Shown here piece after piece: positions 17,747 to 27,344 of a stretch of 64,000 bases of DNA. The stretch's first letter is position 1, and the number at the start of each line of letters is the position of its first letter. The stretch is from Pseudomonadota bacterium. Lineage in GTDB: Bacteria > Pseudomonadota > Gammaproteobacteria > Steroidobacterales > Steroidobacteraceae. Position numbers and translations under genes: made by a program. The notes under the pieces are model-generated. The model saw only the letters and a list, made by a program, of their open reading frames with translations. It had not been told where the DNA came from and ran no database searches. The DNA is taken from the NCBI GenBank assembly GCA_021816775.1, contig JAKAXA010000013.1, positions 1-64,000 on the forward strand. The letters run 5' to 3'.

Positions 17747-18559
17747 TCACCAGCTCCCGGCGGCGCCACCGCCCCCAAAAGATCCACCACCGCCGGAGAA
17801 TCCGCCGAACCCACCTCCTCCGAAGCCGCCTCCACCGAAGCCACCTCCGCTCAACATGCCGAGAGCGAGCCAGCCGAGCCAACCACCGCCGCGTCCTGAG
17901 CTACCCGGACCGCCGCGCCCGCCGCGGCCGAATATTGCCCGCAGCAGCGGCGAGAGCGCAAAGAGAAGGATCAGCAGCATCAACGCGCCCGTTCCATTGC
18001 GCTCCTGGACACGCTGCTTCTCGATGGCAGAGTGCCGCTTACCGAGTACCGCCAGGATGGCCTCCGCCCCCGCTTCAACGCCGTTCGCATATTGGCCTTT
18101 CTTGAAGAGCGGCGCGATCACATCATGGATGATGAGGAAGCTCTGCGCGTCGGTAAGGGTTCCCTCGAGGCCATAACCGACGTCGATGCGCACCTGCTTC
18201 TCGCCGACATCCACGAGCAGCAGAACACCATTGTTCTTGCCCTTCTGGCCGATGCCCCAATGCCGCCCGAGCTGATACCCGTAGAGATCGATGGGAAAGC
18301 CGTTCAGAGTTGGGAGTGTCACTACCACGAGCTGAGTTCCGGTCGTGCGCGCATAGGCCGCGAGCTTTTGCGAGAGCCGCTCGAACACACCCTGCGGAAG
18401 CAAGTGAGCATCATCAACTACCGGCCCGGTCAGCGCCGGAAATGGCGGCCTGCCGGCATTGAGAGGGTTTTGCGCCGCGTACGCGGGGGCGGCAATAATG
18501 AGCATCACCGCGAGCAGCCAGCATGCCCGAGCGCTCTGCAGAACAGTCGTTGTGGCCAT
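17747..18559 (-). CDS. TPM-domain protein with Gly-rich C-terminal tail
   Basis: 'VVDDAHLLPQGVFERLSQKLAAYARTTGTQLVVVTLPTLNGFPIDLYGYQLGRHWGIGQKGKNNGVLLLVDVGEKQVRIDVGYGLEG'; tail GGGFGGGGFGGGGFGGFSGGGGSFGGGGAAGSW; start chosen at MATTT. Confidence 0.85.
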   Translation of the reverse strand: MATTTVLQSARACWLLAVMLIIAAPAYAAQNPLNAGRPPFPALTGPVVDDAHLLPQGVFERLSQKLAAYARTTGTQLVVVTLPTLNGFPIDLYGYQLGRHWGIGQKGKNNGVLLLVDVGEKQVRIDVGYGLEGTLTDAQSFLIIHDVIAPLFKKGQYANGVEAGAEAILAVLGKRHSAIEKQRVQERNGTGALMLLILLFALSPLLRAIFGRGGRGGPGSSGRGGGWLGWLALGMLSGGGFGGGGFGGGGFGGFSGGGGSFGGGGAAGSW

Positions 18560-18638
18560 CAGACCTGACGTGCGCCGAGTCCCCGTGGGTTCTCGACCTG
18601 TCGGGCGCCTCGAGGTCAGATCGCAAAAACGCCTCATA

Positions 18639-19244
18639 TCAGAACTTGACCTTGGGAACCTGCTGAGCCTGCTGCGAGATCGTGAAGTTCTGCACCGGCT
18701 TGTAGTTGCTATAGAAGAGGGAGTGGTACCAGCGGCCCGGGATCGTGGTGAGCTCGGTGTCGTACTGCTGCACTGCCAGAATGTAATCGCGGCGCGCGAC
18801 CGCGATGCGGTTCTCGGTGCCTTCCAGCTGCGCCTGCAGCACCAGGAAGTTCTGATCGGCCTTGAGGTTGGGGTAGTTCTCGGTGACGACCATGAGACGC
18901 GAGAGCGCGCCGCCCAAAGTCGCCTGGTTGCGCTCAAAAGCGTGAAATTCCTTCGGGTTGGTCAAAATGTCCGAAGGAATCCGGGTCTGAGTGACCTTGG
19001 CGCGGGCGTCGGTGACCGCCTCGAGCACGGACGCCTCGTGCGCGGCGTAACCCTTGACGGTCGCCACCAGATTCGGGATCAGATCCGTCCGCCGCTGGTA
19101 CTCATTGAGCACCTGGCTCCAGGCCGCGTTGACCTGTTGCTTGTCGGCAGGTATGTTGTTGATTCCGCAGCCGCTTAGCAGCAGCAGCGCCCCTACGACG
19201 GCCAGCCATCTGGCATTTACTAGGTAACGACGGAGCTCTTGCAT
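18639..19244 (-). CDS. lemA: LemA family protein
   Basis: 'INNIPADKQQVNAAWSQVLNEYQRRTDLIPNLVATVKGYAAHEASVLEAVTDARAKV'. Confidence 0.9.
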   Translation of the reverse strand: MQELRRYLVNARWLAVVGALLLLSGCGINNIPADKQQVNAAWSQVLNEYQRRTDLIPNLVATVKGYAAHEASVLEAVTDARAKVTQTRIPSDILTNPKEFHAFERNQATLGGALSRLMVVTENYPNLKADQNFLVLQAQLEGTENRIAVARRDYILAVQQYDTELTTIPGRWYHSLFYSNYKPVQNFTISQQAQQVPKVKF

Positions 19245-19905
19245 CGGAGGCCTCTCAATGATCCCGACGGGAACTAAGGCTCATAGTACCACGATCGCAA
19301 CACTTTCGGATGCAGGACGATGTCGATCTGTTCATCCGCTTCGCCGTCCTTCGGAAGACAAACATCGAACGGCCCGACATAGGTACGGGCACGTCTCACC
19401 TCCAGAGCCACGCCAACCTGAAGATGCAGCTGCCGGACTATCTCTTGATGGAATCTCAATGGAGCCGACGGCTCACCAATATCAACGACACCCCAGAATG
19501 CACAGCACCTGCATAGGAAGGCAGCACGAATCATCGGCCTATTGGTGCGGGGATCATATCGCCCACGAATTCCGCTTGCCGCCGCAGCCACTACGGTCCG
19601 ACACTGTATCTCGGCCCCGATAAGACGCACCAAGGCTCCTCCGAACGGCGCTCAGAGTGCCCGGCGGCCTTCCGTCATAGCAGCTCTCAGTCCCCGTTCA
19701 TCCAGCCATCCCTCCCGTTCATGCGAGTGGAACACGCCTCGTATTCGGCAGGGGCTGGCCTGACGTATGCAATGCCGACGAGACCGGCAAGATAGGAAAG
19801 GCGGCTGTGCAGCTTCTGCTCGTACATCAAGCCGGCCTCAGTCGAATCGTTGGCAAGCGGCACAGCCAGCTTGTCCCGCCAATGAAGCTGACGAAGACCG
19901 TATTC

Positions 19906-19945
19906 GGGGTCCGCTTGATTTTGGTGCCAAAATAATGGGGACCCC
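19906..19945. repeat. Nested palindrome GGGGTCC...TTTTGG-TG-CCAAAA...GGACCCC
   Basis: Outer 7-bp arms 19906-19912/19939-19945; inner 6-bp arms 19919-19924/19927-19932. Confidence 0.6.
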
Positions 19946-20232
19946 TATCGTCAGTGCCTTGTTTCCTTCTCCGATTTCAACATTCATGCCCATGCGCCTC
20001 GAAGTTCCGCGTTTCTGTCCAGAATTCCGGATGTAAATCTGATGCCGAGGAAAGACAGTGAACGACAATTCAATGCGTTACGACCACGATCCGGTTCCAT
20101 ATTTACGCCCACGAGCCGAATGTGAATTCTTGGGCCCAGTTGCCCCTCATCTACCTCATCCGGTCTCCCAGATCAGCTCAGCGCTCGCCGCGAGGACGGA
20201 TGGAGCCTCACCGCGGCGCAATCAGCAGCAAA

Positions 20233-21270
20233 TCAGCCCGTTGAGCCCGCCGCAGCGCGCAACCGACGACCTTCGATCCATTGCCAGGAAACCAGGGATG
20301 GCACCCCGCACAGAACCTCGCGCAAGCGCTTGACCATGGAGACCGCGAGCGCGAGGTCGACGCCAACTCCGAGCATGTGCCCGAACAGTACGAAGCCGGC
20401 CTCCTGCACGCCAATCCCCGCCGGCACGATAAATGCCACATACCGTGCGGCCTGCGTGAGGCTTTCCAATGCGATAGCCGCCTCCATGCTGATTGGGTGA
20501 CCGAACAGCCGTAGTGCAAACCAGACTTCGAACGACGCGGAAAAAAAAGCCACTAGCTGCAGACCTCCGGCAATCGCCAGGGCCCAGATTCTGCACAGCG
20601 AGGCACGCAGTTCCGCATCGAGCGATTGGGCTCCCTCGGCCAGCAAGCGTTCACCGACGAACGGCCGCACCAGCGCATGCAATCGCTTGAACACCGATCC
20701 GTAGCGAAGCAGCACTGCTGTCAAGACCGGAACCGGCAAGCTCAGCAGGAACGCGATCAGCACTCGATGGTAGTCGTGACCGGTCGCTCGCAGATGCAGC
20801 AACAGCAGCAAACCCACTGCCGTGAAGACATACACCATGATCAGCGTCAGAAGAATCTCAACAATGACGGTGACTACCACCGGCGTTGACGCCAACCCGC
20901 GCCAGCGCATGAGGCGAACCGCAGCGACAGCGCCCCCAACACTTGCAACCGGCAGCAGCCGATCGATTGCATCGCGTACCGTTGTGACCCAATAGACGTA
21001 GCCGAAACTGGCACGAGATTGCGGATCATACGGAAGCAACAGCGCTCGCCATCCAATGGCGTACAGCAGGAAGTACCCGGCTCGGTACGGCACCAGCCAC
21101 AGCAGGGACCACCCTCCCCGGTGCCACGAATGCAGCAGCGTTGCGAAGTCTGCCCGTATGAACAGCCCAACGAATAGCGCCAGTCCCAGCAGGCCGCCGA
21201 TATATCCCGCCTTTTTTTTCAGACCCTCTCCCCGCTCAGTGCCGCAGCACCGTTTCTTGCGCAGACGCAA
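20233..21270 (-). CDS. Lysylphosphatidylglycerol-synthase-TM-like / HpnL-like membrane protein
   Basis: 'DAIDRLLPVASVGGAVAAVRLMRWRG...YVAFIVPAGIGVQEAGFVLFG'. Confidence 0.75.
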   Translation of the reverse strand: MRLRKKRCCGTERGEGLKKKAGYIGGLLGLALFVGLFIRADFATLLHSWHRGGWSLLWLVPYRAGYFLLYAIGWRALLLPYDPQSRASFGYVYWVTTVRDAIDRLLPVASVGGAVAAVRLMRWRGLASTPVVVTVIVEILLTLIMVYVFTAVGLLLLLHLRATGHDYHRVLIAFLLSLPVPVLTAVLLRYGSVFKRLHALVRPFVGERLLAEGAQSLDAELRASLCRIWALAIAGGLQLVAFFSASFEVWFALRLFGHPISMEAAIALESLTQAARYVAFIVPAGIGVQEAGFVLFGHMLGVGVDLALAVSMVKRLREVLCGVPSLVSWQWIEGRRLRAAAGSTG

Positions 21271-21285
21271 CCAAGCATGCGCAGC

Positions 21286-22446
21286 TCAGGACAATCGGTG
21301 CATGACGCCCTTGCCGTCCACATCAAACTCGTTCCCCCTCCAGGTAACGCGGGAGGTGAACAGGCTCTTGCACCAGACCCAGCAAAGCAAAAAGTCCCGG
21401 AGCGGCACCAACCATAAATCCGCAAGCGCCCTCCGAGGCTCGCGCATGCGATGAAGGAAGTACAATGCAACACGGGTGCCAATTGCGACAGCAAACAGTA
21501 CCCATGCGATCGAGGTCAGGACATGCGCACCGACGGCAAGCGCAAAACCAAGCAGTGCCAAGGGAAGGCTGAAGCTGAGAAAGAGAAACAGGAAACATCG
21601 CGGCTGCAACACTTGCAGTGTCCGCATCCAGCGCACTTCATGGCGGATCAGCCTTGCAAGGCTCGGTTCATGATACTCAGCGCTCGGAACGTAATGCGAG
21701 AGTACGACGCGCTTGCCGAGCGCATGCACGCGTTCGCCCAACTGATGATCGTCGGCGAGGTGGTTCACGATGCTCTTGAGGCCGCCGATCGCATCGAGAG
21801 TCTCGCGGCAAATACACAGCGTCTGCCCGGAAACGTAGCCTTGGTGGCCGAACAACCACGCAAGCAGCACCGAGGGCATGTACCATTCATTGATGTACAT
21901 GGCCCCGAGCCTTGAGGATATCGATCGCGTCGGCACCGCGCGGTACAGGCACGTCACCAACCCTACTGACTCGTCTTGCAATGGTGCGGTGACGATACCG
22001 AGATATTCCGGGCACACGAATGCATCGCTGTCCGCCATGACCAAGACATCATGACGGACCTTCGAGACCATGTTGATCAGGTTGCTGACCTTGCAGTTGC
22101 TGCCATGCTGGGACGAGCTGACGACAAGATCAATCGGCAGTGAGGGGAATTCCTCCTGCAGCCGCCGCACCACGGCAAGTGCTGGATCGTTAGTGTCCTG
22201 CACACCGAATACGATCTGATATTCCGGGAAGTTCTGCCGGCAGAAGGTGCGCAGATTCTCGTACAGGCTCGGCTCCGGTCCGCACAGTGGCTTGAGCACC
22301 GATACTGCGCACTGTTGCCGTTCGCGGCCTAGTGGCTTGCGGCGCTGCCAGACCAACACGGCGATCACGGCAAGCACGCCGTAGGCCGATGCGCTGACCA
22401 GAAAGACAATCCCGATCGCAGCGATGAGCACGGCGAACTCCGACAT
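21286..22446 (-). CDS. HpnI-like glycosyltransferase (ceramide-glucosyltransferase type)
   Basis: 'VSVLKPLCGPEPSLYENLRTFCRQNFPEYQIVFGVQDTNDPALAVVRRL...VMADSDAFVCPEYLG'. Confidence 0.75.
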   Translation of the reverse strand: MSEFAVLIAAIGIVFLVSASAYGVLAVIAVLVWQRRKPLGRERQQCAVSVLKPLCGPEPSLYENLRTFCRQNFPEYQIVFGVQDTNDPALAVVRRLQEEFPSLPIDLVVSSSQHGSNCKVSNLINMVSKVRHDVLVMADSDAFVCPEYLGIVTAPLQDESVGLVTCLYRAVPTRSISSRLGAMYINEWYMPSVLLAWLFGHQGYVSGQTLCICRETLDAIGGLKSIVNHLADDHQLGERVHALGKRVVLSHYVPSAEYHEPSLARLIRHEVRWMRTLQVLQPRCFLFLFLSFSLPLALLGFALAVGAHVLTSIAWVLFAVAIGTRVALYFLHRMREPRRALADLWLVPLRDFLLCWVWCKSLFTSRVTWRGNEFDVDGKGVMHRLS

Positions 22447-23663
22447 AGGCGTCTCTGGCGACAGCTTCTCGCTAGGAAATGCCTAGCTGCAGTTTGACAG
22501 CTTCGTCCTTATACGGCAACCGCGAAAGTGACCCGCCGATCGGTCCGTTGTTCAGATGCCACCCTGCGATGCACGGCCGAGCTACCGCGGTGAGCATGCT
22601 GGGGCACTGTCTTTCTCGCCGAGTTGACCTCAGTTTTTTGCGCAAATGCGACGCCCGGGTTGCCGGACGATGGCGGTTTTGGGAGACCTCGTGCTGGTGA
22701 GCCAGTTCGGGGGGATTGAACAGCGAACGTCTAATCGCGTTTCGGTGCGAAGCAACTCGATGCGGCCTCGAGGTGGGCTCGGGGCGGCGAGCGAACGGAA
22801 ATACCGAACTCGGTTGACCGCTGATCGGCAAGCACCGCGGGCTTCGTCCTACGTAAGGAATGCCCCGGAGAGCTCAACAGGGCGGCTCGTTGCCGATTGC
22901 GGCGCGGCATCGAGTGCTTGTGCCGAGCCGGACACCCCAACGGCCGCTCGATGCGGCGCTCGAATGAGTCCGAGCCCGCATCTCCGGAGGGATTCGGGTA
23001 CGTGCACTGCGCTGAAATGAGTTGCCGGCCGCCGAACGCGGCGGTGTTGCGGTGTGATTGCTCACGTTACTGACGACGTGCCCTGTCTGGGTAACTGTGT
23101 TCTGGGCCACACAATCGGTGGACGTTCACTCCGGTGTGGACTCCCCGGCTACGCATCGGGCGAAGCGAATATAGTTAATTAGATATTTCAATGACTTATA
23201 ATGCTTTTCTCGATCGCGTTTCCGCAATCACGGTGATGCGGGCCAGGGGCAATCCGGCACCCGGCCACCCGACCGGTGCGGCCCGCCCGCCGGCGGGCCG
23301 CACCCGTGATAGCGCCCTGATCATGCTCAAGGCCCCGCACCGGTACTACTCGAAGTCCTACCTGTGTCCCGAATCGCATGAACCGCAGGCCTGCCGTCCC
23401 GTAATCCGTGACGGCGTTCCGGCTAGACGCAGGATGCCTGCTTGACAATATCTGGCGTGAACCTCATGTCCAGTCTCAAGTTGCGTCCATACCGGCCGAT
23501 GACCGCTCGTGGTGCGGCACGCGTTGCCGGGCAACCCGCCCATCCTGGGAACTGGACCTGCGCCGATCACAACGGCGAGCGACCGCAACCGATTGACCGG
23601 TGTGCCGTTGGCGAGCTGCGGCGCGTAGCACGGCGCCTTTTTCCTACGCGTATCCGACGCGCC

Positions 23664-26522
23664 ATGATGCTCGTGGCAACGGTGGCACTGTCGGGGCTCG
23701 TACCGCTCTCGGCGGCCCGCGCCTCCGGGCTGCCGTCTGTGGCGATTTTCTACGGCGGTCATCCGCCGCTTAGCGTGTTGCAGGACTTCGACTGGGTGGT
23801 GGTGCAGCCGCATGCCTTGTCGAGGCCTGAGGCGCTCGCGCGAAGCCACACGACAGTCTTCGCGTATGTCTCACTCGGCGAGATCGCGTGGGATTCCGCC
23901 GCCGCCCGTGTCCTCCCCGCGCAATGCCGTCTCGGCAAGAACCGTGTGTGGAAGAGTTGGATTGTCGATCAGGGCAAGCCTGCATGCCGCGCGTTCTATC
24001 TCAATCACGTATTCCGGCCGCTTCAGGCGCACGGTTACCGCAACTTTTTCTTCGATACGCTTGACAGCTACCGTCTTACGCTCCATTCGCTCGACGAGCG
24101 CGCCGCGTACCGTGCCGGATTGATTGCACTGATTCAGGCCGTGCACCGGCGCGACCCCCAGGGACAGTTCATATTCAATCGCGGCTTCAAGCTCCTTGAT
24201 GCCCTCAAGGGCACGGGTGTGGTCGGGGTGGCCGCCGAGTCGCTCTACCGTGGATGGAGTCAACGATCCCGACAATACGTTGTTGTTGCTCCCACCGTTA
24301 CCCGCCAGTTGCTGGATCAACTCGAACGCGTGCGAAAGCTGGGACTCACGGCCATCGCAATCGACTACGTGCCGGCGGCCGAACGCTTACAAGCTGAGAG
24401 CTTGGCGCGACGCATCGAAGCCCACGGCATCGTGCCGTACGTCGGAAGTTCGGCGCTCGACATCGTCGGGGTGAGCACGATTACACCGCTGCCGCGTCGC
24501 GTACTCATGCTCTATGACGGCTCCGACAGTGTCATGAGCAACGATCTCAGCTGGTATGCGGCCATGCCGCTCAATCATCTCGGCTATGCCACGCGAGTCA
24601 TCGACGTCAGCCGCGAACAGCTCCCCTCTGGCCCGCTCACCGGTCAGGTTGCCGGAATCGTCACTTGGTTCAACTCTGATCACTTCCGCCACTCGGCAAC
24701 GACATGGCGATGGCTGCATACTCAGATGCGGGCGGGCGTGCCCGTGATGATCCTCGGCAACTTCGGGATGCCGATCCGGGCAAGCGGCCTTGCCCCGCTC
24801 GGCCTGCACCTCGGTAGGCAACCGCCTTCCGGTCTCTACAGGGCCCGCATCGCGCACGTCGATCGCCGGTATTTCGGGTTCGAGAGCCCGCCATTGCCGA
24901 GCGCACCGGACTTCAGTCCGATAAAGGCCGATCGACCGGCCGTGCCGCTCCTCGAAGTCAAGCTGGCGCAAAGCACGGAAGTCGCCGCTGCAATCACGCC
25001 CTGGGGCGGGTATGCGCTCGCTCCATTCGTCGTGCGCAGCCTGCCGCAGGGCGACCTTACGAGTGGACAGCTGCAGGCCGCATGGATTCTAAATCCCTTT
25101 CGCTTCTTTCGCGCGGCCCTGCATCTGCCCGACGCACCGGCCTACGACTACACCACGGCCAGCGGCCGACGGTTGCTCTTCGGACTCATCGATGGCGACG
25201 GGTTTTCCTCGCTGTCCTGGATCGGCGCCTATCGCGATCAACCGGGGGCCAAGGTGATTCTCGATCAGGTCCTCAAGCGCTTCCGCCTGCCTGTCACCGC
25301 ATCCGTAATCGCCTCGGAATTCGCCGCGCACGGCCTGTATCCGCCGGCCGAAGTCGCGAAGTTGCGCCCCATTGCGCGCGCCATATTCAGCCTGCCGTGG
25401 GTACAGATCGGCTCGCACACCTACTCGCATCCGTTCGACTGGCAGGCGCTCGAACGCGATCCCGCGCTGTCGGCGGGACTGCACATCAAGGCGCCGAGCA
25501 AGGGACTCATTGCGTACGTTCCGCGCGAGAACCTCAAATTCAATTACGGGGTCAATCTGCCGGTGCCCGGTTACCGCTTCAGCCCCGAGATGGAAATCAC
25601 CGGCTCCGCAGACATCATCAACCGCGAGCTTGCCCCACCCGCAAAGCGGGTGAGTGTCATCCAGTGGACGGGCGACACTGACCCTGATGCGCAAGTAGTT
25701 GGCATTGCCTATCACGACGGCCTCCAGAACATCAACGGCTATAACAGTACCATCACTCGGACGCGCCCCTCGTTGACCAACGTCGTGCCGCTGGGTGTGT
25801 GGAAGGGACCCTATTTCCAGGTCTACTCGCCCATTGCCGATGAGGATGAGTACACCCGCGGCTGGCAAGCGCCCTATTGCGGTTACAAGCGGGCCATCCA
25901 GACCATGGAGATGACGAATCGGCCGCGCCGCCTGACGGTCATGGAGATCTACTATCACTACTACTCGGGCACACGGGCCTGCGCGCTGAGACAGCTTGTG
26001 CAGGTCTACCGCTGGGCGCAGAAGCAGCCCGCCACCCCGGTGTTCGCCTCCACCTACAGCCGCATCGCAGTGGCTTTCGAATCCGCAGGTCTTGCAATCG
26101 ACGGCCGGTGCTTTCTAGCGCGTGGTTACGGTCGGGATCAGGAGCTGCGCATTCCGGTCTCGCTGGGTTATCCCGATCTCGCGGACTCCCGGAATGTCGC
26201 CGGTTTCGACGAGTTCAATGGGAGCCGCTACGTTCACCTCGGTCCGGGTGGAGAGGCGTCGTTGATTCTGCAGGCCGCGCCGCCGCGCGAGCCCTATCTT
26301 GAAAGCGCCAATGGCCTCATCGAGGTGCTGGAGCGAAAAGCCGGCACGCTCGAGATGAACTTGCGTGCGCGCGTCCCCCTGGCATTCACGCTCGCGAATG
26401 CGACGGGGTGCCGGACCCAGATCAACGGACGCATTCGCGACGGCGAGCTGACTGCCCGCGGCGCGCTGCGCTTTCAGCTGCGCGCCGAGCACGCGCGCAT
26501 CACCGTCAAGTGCCAAGGATGA
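23664..26522 (+). CDS. pelA: PelA, Pel polysaccharide deacetylase/hydrolase
   Basis: 'VAIFYGGHPPLSVLQDFDWVVVQPHAL...VFAYVSLGEI'; first gene of a pelABCDEFG-like run; start chosen at MMLVATV (953 aa). Confidence 0.9.
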   Translation: MMLVATVALSGLVPLSAARASGLPSVAIFYGGHPPLSVLQDFDWVVVQPHALSRPEALARSHTTVFAYVSLGEIAWDSAAARVLPAQCRLGKNRVWKSWIVDQGKPACRAFYLNHVFRPLQAHGYRNFFFDTLDSYRLTLHSLDERAAYRAGLIALIQAVHRRDPQGQFIFNRGFKLLDALKGTGVVGVAAESLYRGWSQRSRQYVVVAPTVTRQLLDQLERVRKLGLTAIAIDYVPAAERLQAESLARRIEAHGIVPYVGSSALDIVGVSTITPLPRRVLMLYDGSDSVMSNDLSWYAAMPLNHLGYATRVIDVSREQLPSGPLTGQVAGIVTWFNSDHFRHSATTWRWLHTQMRAGVPVMILGNFGMPIRASGLAPLGLHLGRQPPSGLYRARIAHVDRRYFGFESPPLPSAPDFSPIKADRPAVPLLEVKLAQSTEVAAAITPWGGYALAPFVVRSLPQGDLTSGQLQAAWILNPFRFFRAALHLPDAPAYDYTTASGRRLLFGLIDGDGFSSLSWIGAYRDQPGAKVILDQVLKRFRLPVTASVIASEFAAHGLYPPAEVAKLRPIARAIFSLPWVQIGSHTYSHPFDWQALERDPALSAGLHIKAPSKGLIAYVPRENLKFNYGVNLPVPGYRFSPEMEITGSADIINRELAPPAKRVSVIQWTGDTDPDAQVVGIAYHDGLQNINGYNSTITRTRPSLTNVVPLGVWKGPYFQVYSPIADEDEYTRGWQAPYCGYKRAIQTMEMTNRPRRLTVMEIYYHYYSGTRACALRQLVQVYRWAQKQPATPVFASTYSRIAVAFESAGLAIDGRCFLARGYGRDQELRIPVSLGYPDLADSRNVAGFDEFNGSRYVHLGPGGEASLILQAAPPREPYLESANGLIEVLERKAGTLEMNLRARVPLAFTLANATGCRTQINGRIRDGELTARGALRFQLRAEHARITVKCQG

Positions 26523-26525
26523 GCG

Positions 26526-27344
26526 ATGGAACCGCTCGCGCTTCCAGAGCTGACGAGTCACACGCCCGGACACACAGATTCCGAGCGACGCCTGCGCTCG
26601 CGCGAACGGCCGTCGCCCGAGCGTTTTGCGCCATTGTGGCTGCGCGCGAGCCTGGTTCTCGCCACACTCGGCATACTGTGGCTCCTTTATCCCAGGTACT
26701 ACATTGAGAATAGCCTGCGCCGGCAGTCCGCACCGAATTCCGCGACGCTCGTCTATTTGCGGCTGATCGTGCTGGCGCAGCCGGCGGTCACGGAAACGCG
26801 TGTCCTTCTGGCAAAACAGGCCCTTGCCGCCGGCAATGTCGCACTGGCGCGCTATGCCCTCGCGCCGTGGGCAAAGCGTGGTCTTGAGGCGGTCCCACTG
26901 AAGATCGCCTTGCTGCGGCTGCGCCTGTTGCGCGTCGAACTCTACGCGCAGCGGCCGGCTTCCATGCGTCGTGCCGAGCTGACAGAGGTCTACACCCGCG
27001 CGCTCCTGCTGCTCGCGCCACGGATGGGAGCTTCTGAGCTCCTGAGACATGCCGGTGCCGTTGCCGCTCTAGGACAGTACCGAGTGGCGGCGCGTCTCTA
27101 CCGGCAAGTCATGGCGACGACCGGCGATCCAGCAGTGCGCCTCAAGGCCTTCTACGGTGGTATTGCGGCGCTGCGCGCCGCGGCACAGCCCTTCGACGCC
27201 CTCGCCTTTGCGCGCAGTGAGTTGGCCGCTGTGCCACCCAGCACCGGGCTTTGGAGGGAAATGACGCGGCTTGCGCTGATGGCGGATGCCCCCATGCTCG
27301 CTGCGAGCTATGCACGTCGGCTCATTGGGCTTGAGCCGCCATGA
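26526..27344 (+). CDS. PelB N-terminal part (TM + TPR) as separate ORF
   Basis: 272 aa with one TM segment and helical-repeat region; overlaps the downstream ORF by ATGA; located between pelA and the barrel-bearing pelB. Confidence 0.6.
   Translation: MEPLALPELTSHTPGHTDSERRLRSRERPSPERFAPLWLRASLVLATLGILWLLYPRYYIENSLRRQSAPNSATLVYLRLIVLAQPAVTETRVLLAKQALAAGNVALARYALAPWAKRGLEAVPLKIALLRLRLLRVELYAQRPASMRRAELTEVYTRALLLLAPRMGASELLRHAGAVAALGQYRVAARLYRQVMATTGDPAVRLKAFYGGIAALRAAAQPFDALAFARSELAAVPPSTGLWREMTRLALMADAPMLAASYARRLIGLEPP

Noticed and set aside
17755-17870. CCACCGAAGCC-type tandem repeats as a CRISPR or VNTR
   Set aside because: They encode the Gly-rich tail typical of TPM-domain proteins; no spacers.
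21205-21225. T8 run as a terminator
   Set aside because: Lies inside the N-terminal coding region of the HpnL-like gene (encodes KKK); no stable preceding hairpin evident.
23041-23170. c-di-GMP (GEMM) riboswitch before pel
   Set aside because: A stem is present but the conserved GEMM core motifs could not be recognised.
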